Assembly (NCBI GenBank): GCA_040752895.1
Contig: JBFMHN010000001.1
Location: forward strand, 537,213-601,212
Origin: Pseudomonadota bacterium
GTDB lineage: Bacteria > Pseudomonadota > Alphaproteobacteria > GCA-2746255
Length of the DNA: 64,000 bases
Direction of reading: 5' to 3'
Positions 1-9,973 of the stretch are shown here, piece after piece. A program made the position numbers and the translations under genes. The notes below the pieces were generated by a model. The model saw only the letters and a program-made list of their open reading frames with translations. It made no database searches and had not been told where the DNA came from. The first letter of the stretch is position 1. Each line of letters starts with the position of its first letter.

Positions 1-240
1 TCAAGGGCGCCGAAGCAGGGCACACGGGGTGCCTGCTCGGGTCCTACCGGGGACCGATCCGACCGGTCCGAAGAAAGAAATTTCGCCAAGGCTCCTGCCC
101 TTCCCTACGCGAGGCCACCCCACCCCGCCAGACCTTAGCGCAAGGGAAAGCAACGTCAAAGCCCCGCCCGGGAAGGCCCCGCCCGGACTGGGGGTTGTTC
201 AAAGCTTGAAGCGCATGCTAGGAAATCTGGCCTTCCCGCT
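1..240. other. Left-edge intergenic DNA, no gene seen
   Basis: No convincing gene is seen between the window edge and the tRNA. One open frame at 29-250 reads as low-complexity, proline-rich translation without family resemblance. The only structure noted is a short direct repeat of GCCCCGCCCGG near 161-187. The tRNA promoter should lie close to 190-235, but no clear pair of hexamers can be assigned. Confidence 0.5.
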
Positions 241-314
241 TGGGGGATAGTTTAGCGGTAGAACTCTCGGCTCTGGACCGAGCGACCCTGGTTCGAATCC
301 AGGTCCCCCAGCCA
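241..314 (+). tRNA. tRNA-Gln (anticodon CTG)
   Basis: A full cloverleaf can be folded. The seven-base-pair acceptor stem is TGGGGGA with TCCCCCA, the D stem is GTTT/GAAC, and the anticodon stem CTCGG/CCGAG encloses loop CTCTGGA, which gives anticodon CTG (glutamine). The T stem CCTGG/CCAGG carries the TTCGAAT loop. The discriminator is G311 and the 3' CCA (312-314) is encoded. The T-A first acceptor pair is as often seen in tRNA-Gln. Confidence 0.97.
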
Positions 315-413
315 AATCTCACTTTTCGCCGAATTGGCGGGCGTCTCTTCCCCCCTTTGTCGGGATCACCCGCCGGGACTATACTTAAAGCCACACAGTA
401 AAGAGGGTCCAAG

Positions 414-794
414 ATGCGGGTTCCACGGCTACCACAGAAACGGCCGCTACAGAAAACAAGGGGTGCGGTCGGGGCTTGCCTCCTTGCCACCGCCATCGCC
501 GTTCTTGCGGTTGCGGCCCCCTCGCCCGCCACATCCCAGGATCTCGACCACGCGACCTTCGGGCAATTCCTCGCCGTCTGCAACACGGACGTGCAAAGCT
601 GCGACGCTTTCATCGCCGATACCGACGAGATGCTGTTTTGGCTCGAAGACAGCTATTGCTGGCCGGAGGGCACGACCTTCGCGACGGCCAAGGCGTGGCT
701 GTTCGATTGGGCCGCGCGCCACCCCGAGACGCACCAGCTATCGGCGGGGGCGGCTGTGGAACGCGCGCTCATGGAACTTTTCCCCTGCTCTTGA
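414..794 (+). CDS. Exported Rap1a/Tai-like domain protein
   Basis: This 126-aa protein starts with a basic segment and a hydrophobic stretch (about residues 18-37) ending in an Ala-rich cleavage-like site, so it is probably exported to the periplasm. The mature part has paired cysteines and ends in the pattern WPEGTTFATAKAWLFDW, then HPE, then ALMELFPC. I recognise this as the Rap1a/Tai immunity-protein fold, known from T6SS amidase immunity proteins but also common as orphan periplasmic proteins. A purine-rich stretch AAGAGGG lies just upstream of the ATG. No effector or T6SS gene is nearby, so an immunity role is only a possibility. The gene converges on the kinase at 811-1941. Confidence 0.75.
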   Translation: MRVPRLPQKRPLQKTRGAVGACLLATAIAVLAVAAPSPATSQDLDHATFGQFLAVCNTDVQSCDAFIADTDEMLFWLEDSYCWPEGTTFATAKAWLFDWAARHPETHQLSAGAAVERALMELFPCS

Positions 795-810
795 CCGGCC
801 GCTCGCCGGT

Positions 811-1941
811 TCAGCCCGCCAGGGAGACGACGATGGACTTGCCCTTGTCGAGGCGGATGACCCGTTCGGCCGGGAAAGTGATGGTGACGCTGGTCCCCTT
901 GCCCGGCGTGCTTTCGATTTTCAGCCGGCCGCCGTGCAACTGAGCAAACGAGTTCGTAAGCGGCAGGCCGAGCCCGGTTCCCTGATTCTTGCTGGCAAAC
1001 GCGTTGCTCACCTGCCCGAAGGGCTCCAGCACCTTCTCGATGTTTTCCGGCGCGATGCCGACGCCGGTGTCCCGCACGATCAGGACGAAATCGCCGTTCA
1101 TGGTCACCCGCGCAACCGTCGTGACAAGGCCGCCCTTCGGCGTAAATTTGATCGCGTTCGTCAGCAGGTTTATCAGAATCTGGCGAAGCTTTCTTTCGTC
1201 CACGTACAGCGTCGGCAACGGCGATTCGATCTCCGTCGCCAGGCGAATGCATTCCGCCTCGGCGCGAACGCTCACCAGGCGCAAGGATGCCTCGATGGCG
1301 TTCCTTACGTCCACGACGCGTTCGTCCAGGGTCGCCTTGCCCGCCTCGACCCTCGCCATCTCCAGAATCTCGTTGATGAGTTCGAGAAGATGCGCGCCGC
1401 TTTCGTAAATGTTCCCGGCGTATTCCTGATATTCCGGCTTTACCTTTCCGAAGACCTCGTCCCGGATCAGTTCGGCAAACCCCATGATCGCGTTCAGGGG
1501 GCTGCGCAATTCGTGACTCATCTGGGCGAGAAAGGTGGTTTTTGCCTGCGAAGCGTTTTCGGCGCGGCGGGTGGCGCCGAGCAAGCTTTCCTCGATGTTG
1601 TCGCGACGCTTCGATTCGCGCCAATAGAGCCAGAAGAACGCCGTCAGGATGATGATATAGATCAAGGTGATACCGGCGATTTCGAGCCGCAGCCGATCAG
1701 CCGCGTCAAGCGCGGCCCTTACCTCGGGCAAGCCGGAGCCGCTGCCCGCCGCCGCGACAGGCCTTAAGGTCGCGTAGTAATCGCCGAGTTCCCACCCGGC
1801 GAGACCGACCGCGATGGCCATCGCGACGAAGATGGTAAAAATGAGCAAACCATGGCTGAGCCAAGGGGTGAAAAACCCCGCACCAGCCTTCGTTTGGCTA
1901 TTCACTGGTGTTTGCAAGCCGCTACCCCCATGCCGCGACAC
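811..1941 (-). CDS. Membrane-bound sensor histidine kinase
   Basis: This 376-aa protein has two transmembrane segments (about 29-49 and 88-107) flanking a short periplasmic loop, then a HisKA domain with phospho-acceptor His143 in SHELRSPLNAIMGFAELI. The HATPase domain follows, with the N box LINLLTNAIKF (Asn262), G1 box DTGVGI (from Asp291) and G2 box GTGLGL (from 321). The H box resembles PdhS/DivJ-type kinases of Alphaproteobacteria. No receiver domain and no response regulator gene is adjacent, so it is an orphan kinase here and its signal cannot be inferred. It lies 92 bp downstream of pssA on the same strand and may be read from its own promoter. Confidence 0.93.
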   Translation of the reverse strand: MSRHGGSGLQTPVNSQTKAGAGFFTPWLSHGLLIFTIFVAMAIAVGLAGWELGDYYATLRPVAAAGSGSGLPEVRAALDAADRLRLEIAGITLIYIIILTAFFWLYWRESKRRDNIEESLLGATRRAENASQAKTTFLAQMSHELRSPLNAIMGFAELIRDEVFGKVKPEYQEYAGNIYESGAHLLELINEILEMARVEAGKATLDERVVDVRNAIEASLRLVSVRAEAECIRLATEIESPLPTLYVDERKLRQILINLLTNAIKFTPKGGLVTTVARVTMNGDFVLIVRDTGVGIAPENIEKVLEPFGQVSNAFASKNQGTGLGLPLTNSFAQLHGGRLKIESTPGKGTSVTITFPAERVIRLDKGKSIVVSLAG

Positions 1942-2033
1942 CGACTGTCCACCGCCAAGAAGTAGCTAAGAAACCTTAAAAAAAAGCTTAGATTTTCCAG
2001 GTAAACCGCCGGTTTTGTCAGGAAATCCGGCGA

Positions 2034-2849
2034 TTACCCCGCAGTTCCGCCTTCGTCTTCGTCGCCCAGCCCGGCCTCGCTCGCGTGGAGGCGTTCCGTC
2101 TCTTTTTTCAAGACGGCATGGGAGCGGACGCTGAGCGGGATGCTGGCCAGGTAAAGAATGGCAAGCGCCGAAAGCGTCGCCCAATATTCGCTGGCGACAA
2201 ACGCCGCCACCAGGCCGACGAATAGAAAGGTCGGCAAGACGTATTTGTGCGGCACCTTGAAATTTTTGAAGGAATAGGTCGGAACGCGGCTGATCATCAG
2301 AGCCGAGACGCCAAGCAGGAAGATGGCGGACACGATCGGACGGTCCAGAACCCCCTGCCCGAAAACGAAGGTCAGCATGAGAGGAAGCAGGACTAGGGCG
2401 GCGGCGGCAGGGGACGGAACCCCGACAAAAAAATTGTACGCCCAGGCTGGGCGCGCCTCATCGTCACCGTCTTGCGTGTTGAAGCGCGCCAGCCGAAGCG
2501 CGCAACAGACCCCGTAGAGCAGAACCAGAGCCCAGCCGACGACGCCCCACTCCTGCATCGTCCAGAAGTAAAGGAGGACGGCAGGCGCCACGCCAAAGCT
2601 CACGAAATCGGAAAGGGAATCGAGCATGGCGCCAAATTCGCTCGTCACCTTCATGAGCCGGGCAATCCGGCCGTCCAGCGCGTCGAAGATCGCCGCGATG
2701 AGCAGGGCAAAGACGGCCGGCTCCCAGCGCGCCTGAAACCCAAAGCGGATGGACGTGAGGCCGGCGCACAGCGCCATCACGGTAAGCAGGTTCGGCACCA
2801 TCCGGTTGAAGGAATATCCCTTCAGGCGATTGCGTCGCGTGGGAAACAT
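2034..2849 (-). CDS. pssA: CDP-diacylglycerol-serine O-phosphatidyltransferase
   Basis: This enzyme makes phosphatidylserine from CDP-diacylglycerol and serine at the inner membrane. The 271-aa polytopic protein carries the complete CDP-alcohol phosphotransferase motif: Asp56, Asp59, Gly60, Ala63, Arg64, Gly73, Asp77 and Asp81. It starts at the base next to the stop codon of psd, so the two are co-transcribed and probably translationally coupled. Together they form the phosphatidylethanolamine pathway. The short acidic, Gly-rich C-terminal tail is not part of the catalytic core. Confidence 0.95.
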   Translation of the reverse strand: MFPTRRNRLKGYSFNRMVPNLLTVMALCAGLTSIRFGFQARWEPAVFALLIAAIFDALDGRIARLMKVTSEFGAMLDSLSDFVSFGVAPAVLLYFWTMQEWGVVGWALVLLYGVCCALRLARFNTQDGDDEARPAWAYNFFVGVPSPAAAALVLLPLMLTFVFGQGVLDRPIVSAIFLLGVSALMISRVPTYSFKNFKVPHKYVLPTFLFVGLVAAFVASEYWATLSALAILYLASIPLSVRSHAVLKKETERLHASEAGLGDEDEGGTAG

Positions 2850-3524
2850 CTAGGGCGCCTCTCCTGCAGGAACCGACCCCGCCGCTTGCAGGTCGGCCAG
2901 CACCGTCTCACCGGCAAAAACCCTCTCTCCGACCGCAACAAGCGGGACAAGCCGTTGCGGAAGATACACGTCCATCCGGCTGCCGAAACGGATGATGCCG
3001 AACCGCTCGCCGGTTGCCACCCGCTGGTTTGGCTGCAGGTCGCATTTGATCCTCCGGGCGATGAGGCCGGCGATCTGGGCAAACCCGATTCCTTCGCCTT
3101 CCGCTGTCGTGATGCGGACAACCTGACGCTCGTTGAGTTCGCTCGCCTTGTCGAAACTGGCATTGAAGAATTTTCCAGGCCGGTAGGCGAGTGCCGCGAC
3201 GGTGCCGGCGACGGGGACGCGGTTCACGTGCACATTAAAAATATTCAGGAAGATGCTGATCCGCGTATGGGCCTTCGGCGGCAGTCCAAATTCTGGCGGC
3301 GGCACGATGGGCTGGATGGCGCGGACGACACCGTCCGCTGGACTAACGATAAGCCCAGCGCCTAACGGCGGGACACGCTCCGGATCCCGGAAGAACCAGC
3401 CGCACCACAAGGTGCCGACCAGCCCGATCCACCCGAGTGGCGCATAAAGGATCCAGAGCAGCGCCGCGCCGCCGGCAAAAAGCGCCAGGAAAGGCCAACC
3501 TTCACGATGGAGACGCATGCGCAA
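2850..3524 (-). CDS. psd: Phosphatidylserine decarboxylase proenzyme
   Basis: This 224-aa short-form proenzyme converts phosphatidylserine to phosphatidylethanolamine. It has an N-terminal membrane-associated hydrophobic segment (about 11-46), FFRDPER at 44-50, and the self-cleavage site Gly181-Ser182 within RFGSRMDVYLP. Ser182 would become the pyruvoyl group. Length and motifs match the short Psd class common in Alphaproteobacteria. It sits directly upstream of pssA with no spacer and 42 bp downstream of fcl on the same strand. Confidence 0.95.
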   Translation of the reverse strand: MRMRLHREGWPFLALFAGGAALLWILYAPLGWIGLVGTLWCGWFFRDPERVPPLGAGLIVSPADGVVRAIQPIVPPPEFGLPPKAHTRISIFLNIFNVHVNRVPVAGTVAALAYRPGKFFNASFDKASELNERQVVRITTAEGEGIGFAQIAGLIARRIKCDLQPNQRVATGERFGIIRFGSRMDVYLPQRLVPLVAVGERVFAGETVLADLQAAGSVPAGEAP

Positions 3525-3566
3525 TACCTTTAATAAAAACCCGCTGCCGGAATCGGAAAAAACGGC

Positions 3567-4538
3567 CTAGGTAGCCGCTTCGGAATAGCTTTCCGTTTCC
3601 TCCAAGTACCACCGATAGGTTTTCCGAAGCCCCTCCTCCAGCGACGTCCTGGCCCGCCAGCCCAGGGCGTTGAGACGGCGCACGTCCAAAAGCTTGCGCG
3701 GCATACCATCCGGCTTGCTGGCGTCGTGGGCGATCTTGCCGGAAAAGCCGACGACACGGGCAATCAGCCTCGCCAGCTCCGCGATCGAGATATCCGTCCC
3801 GGCGCCGACATTGATATGCATGGCGTCCGAATAAACCTTCATGAGATGGACGAGAGCGTCCGCCAGGTCGTCCACGTAAAGGAATTCTCGGCGCGGCGTT
3901 CCCGTCCCCCAAATTTCGACCGTGGCGGCGCCGGAGACTTTCGCCTGGTGAGTCTTGGCGATGAGAGCCGGCACAACGTGACTCGACAGAAGGTCAAAAT
4001 TGTCCCCCGGACCATAGAGGTTGGTGGGCATCGCCGAGATGAAGTCGGCACCATGCTGGCGGCGGTAGGCCTGCGCCATCTTGAGGCCGGCGATCTTGGC
4101 GATGGCGTACCACTGGTTGGTCGGCTCAAGCTGGCCTTCGAGCAGCGCCTCCTCCGGGATCGGCTGCGGCGCCAGCTTCGGGTAGATGCAGGAAGACCCC
4201 AGAAAAAAGAGCTTCTTCACACCGGTCTTGTAGGCGGCGTGCAGCACGTTCGTTTCGATGGCGAGGTTGTCGTATATAAAATCCGCCGCCCGCGTATCGT
4301 TCGCCAGAATGCCGCCGACCCGCGCCGCCGCCAGAAAAACCGCCTCCGGGCGCGCCGCCGCCAGCCAATCCTCGACTTCCGCCTGACGGGTAAGATCCAG
4401 GTCCGAGTGGGAAACGGTGAGAATCTCGCAGCCTTCGCCAGCCAGACGGCGCAGGATGGCCGAACCGACCATGCCGTGGTGACCGGCGACCCAAATCCGT
4501 CGCCCTTCGAGCGGAAAGAGGTCCGGAGGCGCTGTCAT
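3567..4538 (-). CDS. fcl: GDP-L-fucose synthase
   Basis: This 323-aa short-chain dehydrogenase-fold enzyme performs 3,5-epimerisation and NADPH reduction of GDP-4-keto-6-deoxy-D-mannose to GDP-L-fucose. A nucleotide-binding [10 protein letters not shown] turn lies at about residues 19-28. The Ser-Tyr-Lys set appears as SSCIYP (about 115-120) and Tyr144/Lys148 in YAIAKIAG. Its start overlaps the gmd stop by four bases (ATGA). With manC and gmd it makes an activated fucose donor, presumably for surface polysaccharide; no glycosyltransferase is in the window. Confidence 0.95.
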   Translation of the reverse strand: MTAPPDLFPLEGRRIWVAGHHGMVGSAILRRLAGEGCEILTVSHSDLDLTRQAEVEDWLAAARPEAVFLAAARVGGILANDTRAADFIYDNLAIETNVLHAAYKTGVKKLFFLGSSCIYPKLAPQPIPEEALLEGQLEPTNQWYAIAKIAGLKMAQAYRRQHGADFISAMPTNLYGPGDNFDLLSSHVVPALIAKTHQAKVSGAATVEIWGTGTPRREFLYVDDLADALVHLMKVYSDAMHINVGAGTDISIAELARLIARVVGFSGKIAHDASKPDGMPRKLLDVRRLNALGWRARTSLEEGLRKTYRWYLEETESYSEAAT

Positions 4539-5587
4539 CGCTTTTCCCGGCCTGCGCTTTCAATATCGGATTCGACCATCTCGCGAACCAGCTCGGCAAA
4601 GCCGATCCGATGTTTCCAGCCAAGCTTCGCGCGCGCCTTCGACGGATCGCCGAGCAGGCTTTCGACCTCCGTCGGCCGGAAATAGCGCGGATCGATTTCG
4701 ACGAGGACATTTCCGTTTTTGGCGTCCACGCCTTTTTCATCCACGCCCTTTCCTTTCCAGGCGATCTCGCGCCCGATATGGCCAAAGGCAAGCGCGACGA
4801 ATTCCCGGACACTGTGCTGTTCCCCGGTCGCCAGCACGTAGTCGTCCGGTTCCGGCTGCTGGACGATGCGCCACATGCCCTCGACGTAGTCCTTGGCGTG
4901 GCCCCAGTCGCGCTTGGCGTCCAGGTTGCCGAGATAGAGCCTGTCCTGAAGCCCGAGATGAATAGCGGCGACGGCGCGCGTGATCTTGCGGGTGACGAAG
5001 GTTTCCCCGCGCGTCGGCCCTTCGTGGTTGAAAAGGATGCCGTTCGAGGCATGAAAACCATAGGCCTCGCGGTAGTTCACGGTGACCCAGTAGGCGTAAA
5101 GCTTGGCCGCCCCGTAGGGGCTTCGGGGGTAGAACGGCGTCGTTTCCGTTTGCGGCACTTCCAAGGCTTTCCCGTAAAGCTCGGAGGTGGAAGCCTGGTA
5201 GAAGCGGGTGCGCTCCTTGAGGTTCAGGATTCGCATTGCCTCCAGCAGGCGAAGCGTGCCGAGCGCGTCCGTGTTCGCCGTGTATTCCGGCGTTTCGAAA
5301 CTGACCTGCACGTGGCTCTGGGCGGCGAGGTTGTAAATTTCCGTGGGCTGGGTTTCCTGGACGAGACGGATAAGATTCGTCGCATCCGTCATGTCGCCAT
5401 AGTGAAGGAAGAACCGCAGGCCCCGCTCGTGGGGGTCCCGGTAAAGATGGTCAACCCGCCCGGTATTGAGGGAGGAGGACCGCCGTTTCACGCCGTGGAC
5501 GACATACCCCTTTTCCAACAGGAGTTCCGCCAAGTAAGCGCCGTCCTGGCCGGTGGCCCCGGTAATCAGTGCGACCTTTTCCGCCAT
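4535..5587 (-). CDS. gmd: GDP-mannose 4,6-dehydratase
   Basis: This 350-aa enzyme converts GDP-D-mannose to GDP-4-keto-6-deoxy-D-mannose. The N-terminus shows the NADP-binding [16 protein letters not shown] motif, then KRRSSS, and catalytic Tyr158/Lys162 in [12 protein letters not shown]. An open frame continues upstream to 5830, but that part overlaps manC and has no family resemblance. The ATG at 5587 gives the standard N-terminus [10 protein letters not shown]. It lies 13 bp after manC and overlaps fcl, so manC-gmd-fcl is one operon. Confidence 0.96.
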   Translation of the reverse strand: MAEKVALITGATGQDGAYLAELLLEKGYVVHGVKRRSSSLNTGRVDHLYRDPHERGLRFFLHYGDMTDATNLIRLVQETQPTEIYNLAAQSHVQVSFETPEYTANTDALGTLRLLEAMRILNLKERTRFYQASTSELYGKALEVPQTETTPFYPRSPYGAAKLYAYWVTVNYREAYGFHASNGILFNHEGPTRGETFVTRKITRAVAAIHLGLQDRLYLGNLDAKRDWGHAKDYVEGMWRIVQQPEPDDYVLATGEQHSVREFVALAFGHIGREIAWKGKGVDEKGVDAKNGNVLVEIDPRYFRPTEVESLLGDPSKARAKLGWKHRIGFAELVREMVESDIESAGREKR

Positions 5588-5600
5588 GGCGTGCCCCCGG

Positions 5601-7124
5601 CTAGTTCGTGACCCGTTTTCCACGTCCCGCCTTAGCACGGTTGCCCTTCGCCCCGCCATATTTTCGACCGCCGGCGGAAGGCCGCTCGACGCGCCCGTAG
5701 ACATCGTCGAAACGGACGATATCGTCCTCCCCCAGGTAGCTCCCCGACTGCACCTCGATGAGGTGGAGGGGCCGATGCCCGGGATTCGCCAGCCGATGAA
5801 TCGTGCCGGCCGGAAGGTAGATCGATTCATTCTCCCTAAGGTCGAGCGATTTCTTGCCCTTCGTGACGCGGGCCGTGCCTTCGACGACGACCCAGTGCTC
5901 GGCGCGGTGGCGGTGCTTCTGCAAGGAAAGCTTGGCGCCCGGTTTGACCATGAGGCGTTTCACCTGAAAGCGTTCGCCGGAATCGACCGTCCGATAGCTG
6001 CCCCACGGGCGATGGACGGTCGGGTGGCTTGCCGCCTCCTGGCGACCCTTGGCCCTTAACTTCTCGACGATCGTCTTGACGTCTTGGGCGCGGTCACGGC
6101 TGACGACAAGCACGGCATCCCCGGTGGCGACGACGATCACGTCCTTAACCCCAAGAGCGGCCACAAGCGGGCCTTCGCTTCGCAAATACGCGTTCCGAAC
6201 ATCGAGGCCCAAGACGTCCCCCTCCAGCACGTTTCCGCATCCGTCGGCCTTCGCCATCGCCTGCAACGCTTCCCATGACCCGACGTCGCTCCACCCCATC
6301 TCGACGGGAACGACCGCCGCGGCTTGCGTCTTCTCCATCACCGCAACGTCGATCGAGACGGCGGCGGCGGCCTTAAAGGCTTTGCTGTTCAGCCGCAAGA
6401 AACCGAGGTCTTCTTCGGATTTTGCGACCGCTTCCCTTGCACACATGACGATTTTCGGCTGCAGGTGATCAAGCTCTTCCAGAAAGCGGTCGGCGCGAAA
6501 AAGAAAGATGCCGCTGTTCCAATAGATATCCCCTCCCCGGATAAGCTTTTCAGCCGTCTTGCGGTCGGGCTTTTCAATGAAGCGGGTGACCTCGAAGCAC
6601 CCCTTCGCCCCCTTCATGGGGGCACCGCGCTGAACATAGCCATAGCCGGTCTCCGGCGCGGTGGGGAAAACGCCGAAGGTGACGAGCGCGCCGGCTTCGG
6701 CCGCCGGTGTGGCTTTTGCGACGGCTTCAAGAAACCGTTTTCGCGCGCCGATGGCGTGATCGGAAGGCAGCACCAGAAGAAGCGCGCCGGCGGTCTTTTT
6801 TTCGGCGAGGCAAGCCGCCGCAGCCGCCGCGGGGCCGGTGTTTCGGCCGGCCGGTTCGAGGACGATATGCCTGGGCTTTACGCCAACGACGGAAAGCTGC
6901 TCGGCGATGAGAAAGCGGTGGGCCTCCCCGCCGATCACCAGCATGGGATCAAAAAGGCTTTTGTCCGCCACCCTAAGCGCCGTTTCCTGCAGAAGGCTGC
7001 GTTCGCCCACCAGCGGGTATAGCTGCTTCGGGTAAAGGGCGCGCGAAAGAGGCCAAAGACGCGTGCCGGAGCCCCCGGAGAGAAGAACTGGCGTTATTCG
7101 CGCCGTCTCACGTTTTTTTGCCAT
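5601..7124 (-). CDS. manC: Mannose-1-P guanylyltransferase / mannose-6-P isomerase
   Basis: This 507-aa bifunctional type II PMI/GMP makes GDP-mannose. The nucleotidyltransferase signature [12 protein letters not shown] is near residue 17, and [14 protein letters not shown] is present in the middle. A C-terminal cupin begins at RPWGSYR with metal-binding histidines in KHRHRAEHW. The C-terminal 25 residues are a Gly/Lys/Arg-rich tail ([20 protein letters not shown]), unusual for the family and probably disordered. A phosphomannomutase needed between the two activities is not in the window. It is first in the manC-gmd-fcl operon. Confidence 0.95.
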   Translation of the reverse strand: MAKKRETARITPVLLSGGSGTRLWPLSRALYPKQLYPLVGERSLLQETALRVADKSLFDPMLVIGGEAHRFLIAEQLSVVGVKPRHIVLEPAGRNTGPAAAAAACLAEKKTAGALLLVLPSDHAIGARKRFLEAVAKATPAAEAGALVTFGVFPTAPETGYGYVQRGAPMKGAKGCFEVTRFIEKPDRKTAEKLIRGGDIYWNSGIFLFRADRFLEELDHLQPKIVMCAREAVAKSEEDLGFLRLNSKAFKAAAAVSIDVAVMEKTQAAAVVPVEMGWSDVGSWEALQAMAKADGCGNVLEGDVLGLDVRNAYLRSEGPLVAALGVKDVIVVATGDAVLVVSRDRAQDVKTIVEKLRAKGRQEAASHPTVHRPWGSYRTVDSGERFQVKRLMVKPGAKLSLQKHRHRAEHWVVVEGTARVTKGKKSLDLRENESIYLPAGTIHRLANPGHRPLHLIEVQSGSYLGEDDIVRFDDVYGRVERPSAGGRKYGGAKGNRAKAGRGKRVTN

Positions 7125-7210
7125 TCACGCTCAACGAGTTGCATCCGTTCCCCCGGCCAGAGGAAACACCGGCGCAAGTGTAGCAGGATGCTACCGTCGG
7201 CAAAACAGGA

Positions 7211-9229
7211 TCAGGAGGGAGACACCTCTCCTTGTTTTTCCGCGCTCCAGCGCGTGCCGTGCCGGAAATGGCGATAGACGCCGATCCCAACCGCCAGAAA
7301 GCCGATAAGGAGCGGCATCAGACCGATATTGAGGAACCGAAGCTTCGCGGCAAGAGCATCGATGTCTTCGCGAAGCTTTCTTTGCACGTCGCGCTGTTCC
7401 TTCCGGGCCTCGAACATCTCCTGGTAGATGTCGCGGATCACCTGTTCACGCGCGGCAAGTTTTCCCGGCTCTTTTTCATAGATGTTCTGGCTGCGGAGGT
7501 TTTTTATCTCCATCTCCGCCCCCTGGACGCGGTCCTCGAGTTCTTTCGCGTGGCTGCGGTAGCGTTCCTCGGCGTCTTGAGCAAGCCGATGCAGCCGCAC
7601 GAAGGGGCGGTAAGACGTGCCCCGGCTGCGCAGCGAGATCAAGTCATCTCCCCCAACCAGGTTCTCAAGCGCATTGACCACGAATTCGCCGTTCGAGGCA
7701 GTGGGAGTAAAGGTCTTGTGGCCGTAGAAGTCGCCGGACATCGTCCAGCGGCTGTTGTGCAGCACGTCGGTATCGGCGACGACGATCAGGTTGACCGGCT
7801 TTTCGGATTGCCCGATCGGCGGATAGGTCCATCTCTCGACCTCCACCTCCGACGGCATCTCCGGTTTTTTCTTTGCCTCATCCTCCTTGGCTGCTTTGTC
7901 CGTTTCCTTCGGCAGTTCGACCGGGGGCGGACCACCCGGGAAAGCCGTCTTCACCAGCCCCGTGATGCGCGCCGCCACGACGAAATTCTGCCCGACCGGC
8001 TCGAAATTGCGCAGGAACTTCTCGGGGTCCATGTTGCCAACCAGCTCCGACGTTTCGAAAAGTTTCGAATCCTGGGAGGTCACGACCAGGGGCATGAAAG
8101 TCGTCGTTGCCCCGCTCTTCGGTTTCAACGCGCCGGCCGTCGCAAAGTCGATATGCTCAAGCCCGCTCGTCGCCGGATCGCGCTGGTTCAGGCTCTCGGA
8201 CCCCAAACGAAACCAGGGAAGGTAGCGGACGACTTCCTCGTTTGCGCTTTGGTTAATCTCGAAACCGGTCGTCCCGGTTTCGGCGTTTCGGCGATCGCCG
8301 ACGAATTTGTTGACGTCGTACTCGATGCCCCACGCATCGAACAGCCGCCCCAAGCTCGACCCGCGATCCGTCATGGCCGGCAGATCCCCGAACTTCGTCG
8401 GCAGAGTCCCGAATTCCGCAAACGGATCAACAAAGACGAGGGTGCGGCCGCCGCGCAGCACGTACTGGTCGATGAAATAGAGCGCGCGGTCGCTCAGCTC
8501 CTTCGGGTGAACGATCAAGAGAATATCGGCGCCGGTGATTTCACGCATGTCCTCGATGAACCGGACATCGAAGAATTTCTGCATTTCCTCGAGAATGGCG
8601 TATGGCTGAACCTCGCCGCGCTTTATGGCGGCGACGCTGACCGCTCCAAATTTCAAAGGAAGCTGCCCGATCACGCCGACGATCGGCCTGGACTCGCGGC
8701 CCAGGCCATGAATCAGCTGCGTGATGTCGTATTCAAGGAATTGTTCCTTCCCCAGCTGAAAAAAAGAAATGACGTCCGCAACCCCGCCTTCGCCTTTTGC
8801 ATCCTTGCCCGCATCGGCATGAAGGCCGAAATAAAACCGGGCGCCCGTTTCATCCAGAGGCACCCCTTGGACGCCGTCCTTCATGGCGCGGTCCTCTTTT
8901 TCCGTGAACGGCTCCGGGTCGATGATTTCAAGGCTGAGTTTGTTATCCGAATACGCGACGTATTCTTCGAGAAGCTCTTTCACGCGTTTCGCATAGGTGC
9001 GAATTTCCGGCACCGCGTTCGCCATGGACTTCGAATAATAAAGGCGCAAGCTAACCGGCCGATAAAGGCCCTTCAGCACATCGTGGGTGCTGGGTGAAAG
9101 CGTGTAAAGCTTGCCTTCCGTAAAGTCAAAACGGGCCGATTTCCACGCCGCGCCCGTAATCGCGTTCACGCCGAAAAAAAGAACCGCCGCAAAGACAAGG
9201 CCGCCTGCCGTCAGAAAACCGCGTTTCAT
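7211..9229 (-). CDS. GldG-like auxiliary component of an ABC system
   Basis: This 672-aa protein has an N-terminal membrane anchor (about 7-27), then FTEGKLYTLSPST, typical of the GldG/uncharacterised ABC auxiliary family (PF09822-like). A large extracytoplasmic part follows, then a heptad-rich coiled coil (about 565-632) and a C-terminal transmembrane helix (about 637-655). It lies 9 bp after the permease gene and belongs to the same three-gene operon. In Bacteroidetes the relatives serve gliding and secretion; in Proteobacteria the substrate is unknown. A Lys/Glu-rich low-complexity linker sits near residues 440-460. Confidence 0.85.
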   Translation of the reverse strand: MKRGFLTAGGLVFAAVLFFGVNAITGAAWKSARFDFTEGKLYTLSPSTHDVLKGLYRPVSLRLYYSKSMANAVPEIRTYAKRVKELLEEYVAYSDNKLSLEIIDPEPFTEKEDRAMKDGVQGVPLDETGARFYFGLHADAGKDAKGEGGVADVISFFQLGKEQFLEYDITQLIHGLGRESRPIVGVIGQLPLKFGAVSVAAIKRGEVQPYAILEEMQKFFDVRFIEDMREITGADILLIVHPKELSDRALYFIDQYVLRGGRTLVFVDPFAEFGTLPTKFGDLPAMTDRGSSLGRLFDAWGIEYDVNKFVGDRRNAETGTTGFEINQSANEEVVRYLPWFRLGSESLNQRDPATSGLEHIDFATAGALKPKSGATTTFMPLVVTSQDSKLFETSELVGNMDPEKFLRNFEPVGQNFVVAARITGLVKTAFPGGPPPVELPKETDKAAKEDEAKKKPEMPSEVEVERWTYPPIGQSEKPVNLIVVADTDVLHNSRWTMSGDFYGHKTFTPTASNGEFVVNALENLVGGDDLISLRSRGTSYRPFVRLHRLAQDAEERYRSHAKELEDRVQGAEMEIKNLRSQNIYEKEPGKLAAREQVIRDIYQEMFEARKEQRDVQRKLREDIDALAAKLRFLNIGLMPLLIGFLAVGIGVYRHFRHGTRWSAEKQGEVSPS

Positions 9230-9238
9230 TTCTAGTTC

Positions 9239-9973
9239 CTAGCTTGCTTTCTTGAATTCGATGACGACCGCATTCGCATAAAGGAAAAACCCGATGAGCG
9301 TCGAGAAATAGACGACATCGCGGACATCGATAACGCCCTCGATAATGGCATCGAAATGCGTCAAGAAACTGAAGGAGGCGATCAGCTCCACCGCCCATCG
9401 GGGCGCCCAGGAGCTGAAGAAATCCGTGACCAGCGGCTGGCCGGCAATCGTGAAGATGAAACAGACGACGACCCCCATCACGAAGGCAATGACCTGGTTC
9501 TTCGTGACGGCCGAAACGCAAGACGCGATCGCAAGATAGCCGCCCGCCATGACGAGCGAACCGATATAGCCTGCGAAAATGATCCCGTTGTCCGGCTCTC
9601 CCAGGTAATTGACGGTAAGCCAGATCGGAAACGTCAAGGCCAGAGCGATCGCGGTGAATGCCCAAGCGGCCAGGAACTTGCCCAGAACGGTGGCGCCGAA
9701 GGGGATGGGCAGCGACATCAGGAACTCGATCGTGCCCGTCTTGCGTTCCTCCGCCCAAAGGCGCATCGCGATCGCCGGCATGAGCAGAAGGTATAGCCAT
9801 GGGTGGAAGTCGAAGAAGGCGCGCAGATCCGCTTGATCCTGTTCGATGAAGAGGCCGAAGTAGAAGGTGAAGACCCCAGCCAGAAACAGGAAAATGACCA
9901 AAAATACGTAAGCGAGCGGCGTTGCAAAATAGCTCGCGAGCTCGCGCTTCATGATGATGAACGTCCTGCTCAT
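9239..9973 (-). CDS. ABC transporter permease, ABC-2/GldF-like
   Basis: This 244-aa integral membrane protein has about six hydrophobic segments and begins MSRTFIIMKRELASYF, the usual start of ABC-2 type permeases in which an amphipathic helix precedes the first membrane span. The motif EERKTGTIEFLMSLP lies between the second and third spans and is diagnostic for this family. It overlaps the ATPase gene by four bases (ATGA) and precedes the GldG-like gene, giving the order ATPase, permease, auxiliary protein. The cargo cannot be told from the sequence. Confidence 0.9.
   Translation of the reverse strand: MSRTFIIMKRELASYFATPLAYVFLVIFLFLAGVFTFYFGLFIEQDQADLRAFFDFHPWLYLLLMPAIAMRLWAEERKTGTIEFLMSLPIPFGATVLGKFLAAWAFTAIALALTFPIWLTVNYLGEPDNGIIFAGYIGSLVMAGGYLAIASCVSAVTKNQVIAFVMGVVVCFIFTIAGQPLVTDFFSSWAPRWAVELIASFSFLTHFDAIIEGVIDVRDVVYFSTLIGFFLYANAVVIEFKKAS

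Noticed and set aside
334-1767. 477-codon plus-strand open frame over the histidine kinase
   Set aside because: Overlaps the Rap1a-like gene and the kinase, and its translation is low-complexity.
2007-2032. CGCCGG/CCGGCG inverted repeat after pssA as terminator
   Set aside because: Only six base pairs with a 14-base loop, and the T-run is about 20 bases downstream.
7232-9097. 621-codon open frame opposite the GldG-like gene
   Set aside because: Shadow of a GC-rich coding strand; the minus-strand protein has clear family features while the plus-strand translation does not.
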